This document shows positions 61,310 to 64,000 of a stretch of 64,000 bases of DNA, piece after piece (position 1 is the first letter of the stretch; every line of letters begins with the position of its first letter). The translations under genes were made by a program, and so were the position numbers. Source of the stretch: Pseudomonadota bacterium. Lineage in GTDB: Bacteria > Pseudomonadota > Alphaproteobacteria > Rhizobiales > Aestuariivirgaceae. The notes under the pieces were generated by a model. That model saw nothing but the letters and a program-made list of their open reading frames with translations, searched no databases and was not told the origin of the DNA. The DNA lies in NCBI GenBank assembly GCA_963205315.1, contig CAUJIO010000103.1:1-64000 (forward strand), given 5' to 3'.

Positions 61310-62221
61310 ATGTACGAGCATATCGCGCGAAAGCTGTCACGCGGCGAAATCATCATTCTTGATGGCGGGACCGGCACCGATATCCAGCGGCGGGGCGTGG
61401 CGATGAGCGGTAGCACCTGGTGTGCGGAGGCCAACCTCAGCCATCCCGACATCGTCCGGGAAGTCCACCGCGACTACATCAATGCGGGCGCCGACATCGT
61501 CATCGCCAACACTTTCGCGACCAGCCCACTCCTCTTCAACGCGCTGGGACGCGATGAAGATATGCTGGAGATCGACCGCGCCGCAGTGGCGCTGGCCAAG
61601 GAAACCGCCGCTGGAAAGCGGGTGGCGGTTGCAGGCTCCATGTCGACGATGCGGCCGGTCGTCACCGGCAGCGACCGGACGTCGAAGCAGCGCGAGTGGC
61701 CGGAAGCCCAGGCGCGCGCCTTGTTCAAGCGAAAGGCGGACAATCTGGCGGCCGCCCATGTCGATCTCATCATGATGGAGATGATGCGCGATACCGATTA
61801 TTCGCTGTGGGCAACAGAAGCGGCGATCGCGACGCGGCTACCCGTGTGGGTCGGGATCTCGGTGGAAAAACGGGCGGACGGCAAGCTTACGGGTTTCGGC
61901 CGCGAGGATCAGCTGCTCGACGACGTAGCACGGGTGCTGGCCAAGACCAATCCCGCACTCATCAGCATCATGCATTCCTCGCCAAACGACACAGGCGAGG
62001 CCATCGACATCGTGCGCAAGTACTGGAACGGGCCCCTCGGCGCCTATCCGGAGAGCGGCTATTTCAAGATGCCGGAATGGACCTTTGTTGACATTATCGA
62101 ACCTGACGATCTCGTAGCCAAGGCGCGTGAATGGCATGCCAAGGGCGTGACGGCCTTCGGTGGCTGCTGTGGCCTTGGCCCCGAACACATTCATGCACTG
62201 GCGCGAGAGCTCAGACCGTGA
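61310..62221 (+). CDS. Homocysteine S-methyltransferase-family protein (betaine-homocysteine methyltransferase type)
   Basis: 303 aa. N-terminus IIILDGGTGTDIQRRGV and ADIVIANTFATSP are family landmarks; the Zn-binding Cys pair is in AFGGCCGLGPEHI at the C-terminus (GGCC), with the first Zn-ligand Cys (or its equivalent) upstream not assigned. It moves a methyl group from a donor to homocysteine to give methionine. In this locus the donor may be a methyl-corrinoid or a betaine. Twelve bases separate it from the Fe-S gene and its stop overlaps the next start. Confidence 0.88.
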   Translation: MYEHIARKLSRGEIIILDGGTGTDIQRRGVAMSGSTWCAEANLSHPDIVREVHRDYINAGADIVIANTFATSPLLFNALGRDEDMLEIDRAAVALAKETAAGKRVAVAGSMSTMRPVVTGSDRTSKQREWPEAQARALFKRKADNLAAAHVDLIMMEMMRDTDYSLWATEAAIATRLPVWVGISVEKRADGKLTGFGREDQLLDDVARVLAKTNPALISIMHSSPNDTGEAIDIVRKYWNGPLGAYPESGYFKMPEWTFVDIIEPDDLVAKAREWHAKGVTAFGGCCGLGPEHIHALARELRP

Positions 62222-62601
62222 AGACCGGCTCCTGTTTGTGTGGGGCGGTGAAATTCGAGATCCACGGTGCGCTCCGTCCGGTCATTGCCTGTCATTGCAT
62301 CCAGTGCCGCAAGCAGACCGGCACCTATATGTCTGCCACGGCGGCATCCGACGCTGACCTGATATTCACGGAAGTCCGCGGACTGAAATGGTATCGCTCA
62401 AGCCCTGAGGCGCAGCGCGGGTTCTGCGGCGAGTGCGGTTCGGTGTTGTTGTGGAAAAGGGACGGCAGCAGCCACACGTCAATCACCGCTGGCAGCATCG
62501 ACGGCCCAACCGGCGCTTCGCTCGAGGGGCATATCTTCTGCGAGAGCGCCGGTGACTATTACGAAATCGCCGGTGGGGCATACCGGCTGGACCGATGGTA
62601 A
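62218..62601 (+). CDS. GFA-family (Gfa/CENP-V) zinc-binding protein
   Basis: 127 aa from a GTG at 62218 that overlaps the stop of the homocysteine methyltransferase gene by 4 nt. GSCLCGAVKFEIHG, CHCIQCRKQTG and GFCGECGS are the Zn-binding Cys clusters of the GFA family. Its best-known members were linked with glutathione-dependent formaldehyde activation, though biochemical support is mixed. A formaldehyde-related role beside demethylating enzymes is plausible but unproven. Confidence 0.85.
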   Translation: MKTGSCLCGAVKFEIHGALRPVIACHCIQCRKQTGTYMSATAASDADLIFTEVRGLKWYRSSPEAQRGFCGECGSVLLWKRDGSSHTSITAGSIDGPTGASLEGHIFCESAGDYYEIAGGAYRLDRW

Positions 62602-62719
62602 GCCAGGGCAGAGGCTTACGAAGATCCCGACTCGCGGCCGGGACGCTCTGACATTGGCACCAGATCAATGAGTTCTTGCTGAGAGACCCTGTCAGCGATT
62701 TGTCAGTTTGACTGTGGCG

Positions 62720-63358
62720 TCAACCAGCGTGGTTCTGCAAGCGGGCGAGTACCTCGCCATAGCCGGTGAAGCGATATTCATAGGCGAGGCCAAGTCTTGC
62801 CGCGGCGGCCATGGCCTTTTTCGCGAGGTCCTCATCGCGGGTCTGCGCGAGAAAGACGATCTTCGTGTAATTGCCGAAATACAGCGGCAGCAGTTCCGGA
62901 TGGCGGTCGAGACCGAGGCCTGCCCAGATCAGCTTGTCGAAATGCTTGGCGAGGTAGTCGGTCAGGAAAAAGGACGTAACATCGTCATCGGCGTGCCGTT
63001 CAAACTCGGCATTGCCGGAGAAGAACGCATAGCAATGCGGGCCATCGATACGTTCGATGCCCTCCTCCGCCAGCAGCCTGTCAAGCTCGCCGCCGGTGCC
63101 ACAATCGCCATAGAGTACAAAGATCGACTTGTAGCGCCCCTTGGCCTCGCGGATTTTCTCGCGGATAGCCGGAACAATCTTGTCTGGTGTATTGTGCCAT
63201 TTGGCGGGCAGGCACTGCAAATCGAAGGCGGTCCAGCGGTTGCGCTCGATCAGGTCGACGATCTCGCGCGCCAAAGCACCACAGGCCAGGAGGAGAACAT
63301 CCCCCTGGCCCGGCTTGAATTCGAATTCGTCGGATGGTGTGAGATTGACGAGGGTCAT
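62720..63358 (-). CDS. DUF1638-family protein
   Basis: 212 aa. The N-terminal VLLLACGALAREIVDLI and the Cys/Gly pattern YGDCGTGGELDRLL with PHCYAFFSG are the landmarks of DUF1638. The family is found next to methylamine-type methyltransferase and corrinoid genes in archaea and bacteria, and is of unknown biochemistry; a role in methyl-group or cofactor handling has been suggested by context. Eighteen bases after the corrinoid protein gene, same strand, so one operon. Convergent with the GFA gene; the gap of 118 bp shows no gene. Confidence 0.82.
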   Translation of the reverse strand: MTLVNLTPSDEFEFKPGQGDVLLLACGALAREIVDLIERNRWTAFDLQCLPAKWHNTPDKIVPAIREKIREAKGRYKSIFVLYGDCGTGGELDRLLAEEGIERIDGPHCYAFFSGNAEFERHADDDVTSFFLTDYLAKHFDKLIWAGLGLDRHPELLPLYFGNYTKIVFLAQTRDEDLAKKAMAAAARLGLAYEYRFTGYGEVLARLQNHAG

Positions 63359-63376
63359 GGGTGACCCACCGTTGCC

Positions 63377-64000
63377 TCAGTTCGAAGCCATCTGGTTGTG
63401 CTTGCGCGCCATGAAGGACTTGGCGGTTTCGACGGCCACGGCCGCATCGCGGCAATAGGCATCGGCACCGACGGCCTTGGCGAATTCCTCATTGAGAGGC
63501 GCACCGCCAACCAGCACGATGTAGTCATCGCGCATGCCCTTTTCCTTCATGGTGTCGATAACGACCTTCATGTAGGGCATGGTGGTGGTCAGGAGCGCCG
63601 ACATGCCGAGAATGTCCGGCTTGTGTTCCTCGATGGCGCCCAGGTATTTTTCAACCGGGTTGTTGATGCCGAGGTCGATCACCTCGAAGCCGGCACCTTC
63701 CATCATCATGCCGACGAGGTTCTTGCCGATGTCGTGAATGTCACCCTTCACCGTGCCGATGACCATCTTGCCCTGGCGCGGTGCGCCGGTGGCGATGAGC
63801 AGCGGCCTGAGGATGAACATGCCGGCCTTCATGGAGTTGGCGGCCAACAGCACTTCCGGGACAAAGAGAATGCCGTCGCGGAAATCGACACCAACGATTC
63901 GCATGCCTTCGACCAGGGCCTCGGTCAGCACCTTGTAGGGCGCCCAGCCGCGGCCAAGCAGGATATGCACCGCCGCCTCGACCTCTTCCTTGAGGCCGTC
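63377..64000 (-). CDS. Corrinoid (B12)-binding methyltransferase protein, MtbC/MttC-type (5' end outside window)
   Basis: At least 207 aa, frame open to the window edge; the N-terminus lies beyond 64000. The cap region (VEGMRIVGVDFRDGILFVPEVLLAANSM) precedes the cobalamin domain with KGDIHDIGKNLVGMMMEGAG, the D-x-H-x-x-G motif whose His coordinates cobalt, followed by the S-x-L (SALLTTTMPYM) and GG (VGGAPL) motifs. This is the methyl carrier that would accept methyl groups from the three MttB homologues. Same strand as the DUF1638 gene. Confidence 0.92.
   Translation of the reverse strand, partial: DGLKEEVEAAVHILLGRGWAPYKVLTEALVEGMRIVGVDFRDGILFVPEVLLAANSMKAGMFILRPLLIATGAPRQGKMVIGTVKGDIHDIGKNLVGMMMEGAGFEVIDLGINNPVEKYLGAIEEHKPDILGMSALLTTTMPYMKVVIDTMKEKGMRDDYIVLVGGAPLNEEFAKAVGADAYCRDAAVAVETAKSFMARKHNQMASN

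Overview
The window is a high-GC chromosomal segment of an alphaproteobacterium, most likely Hyphomicrobiales (Rhizobiales) or a close relative. I infer this from the gene repertoire (glnA, a 228-aa AqpZ, a VUT-family queuosine-precursor transporter next to ndk, Aap-type amino-acid ABC transporter, HolC, NhaA, several LysR regulators, RTX proteins, non-pyrrolysine MttB homologues) and from a CCGGCGAAAGCCGG palindrome typical of that class. I saw no rRNA, tRNA, CRISPR array, transposase or integrase gene.

Layout. 1-3.7 kb: 3' end of glnA with a terminator, then a three-gene adaptor/permease/ATPase exporter operon behind an FNR-type palindrome. 3.8-8.2 kb: a possible gene relic, an exported VPxx-CTERM-like protein and a divergent exported TPR-CHAT protein. 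8.3-18.9 kb: metabolic and accessory genes (sulfotransferase, 3-hydroxyacyl-CoA dehydrogenase, two GNATs, EamA exporter, a 655-aa RTX protein), a LysR-controlled operon of luciferase-like monooxygenase, 4-OT tautomerase and alpha/beta hydrolase, and an exported lipase. 19-24.3 kb: three paralogous exported collagen-like proteins with mosaic 5' modules and unrelated C-terminal domains, with an amidinotransferase-fold hydrolase between the second and third and a second sulfotransferase after the third. 24.4-32.7 kb: flavoprotein, NHL-GH26 fusion, a glycine-amidinotransferase-like enzyme, a second RTX protein, AqpZ and a DEAD-box helicase. 33-35.5 kb: an AT-rich island holding a ParB-like protein translationally coupled to a D12-class adenine methylase. 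36-53 kb: mostly core genes (VUT transporter, ndk, OmpA-family protein, formyltransferase-like protein, amino-acid ABC transporter, Hsp70-like protein coupled to trhO, ppc, ABC-F, nhaA, holC).

53-64 kb is the most interesting region. It is a corrinoid-dependent methyl-transfer locus arranged in several transcription units around a LysR gene. Leftwards runs LysR - mttB homologue - psuK - psuG - mttB homologue, with overlapping or near-abutting genes, so pseudouridine catabolism (kinase and C-glycosidase) sits between two methyltransferases. Rightwards runs a third mttB homologue, a Cys-rich Fe-S protein, a homocysteine S-methyltransferase and a GFA-family protein. A converging pair encodes a DUF1638 protein and the corrinoid-binding protein, which runs off the window end. 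The simplest reading is demethylation of N-methyl compounds onto a B12 protein and on to homocysteine or folate. The embedded psuK/psuG suggests that one substrate may be a methylated pseudouridine-like C-nucleoside, which is a hypothesis only.
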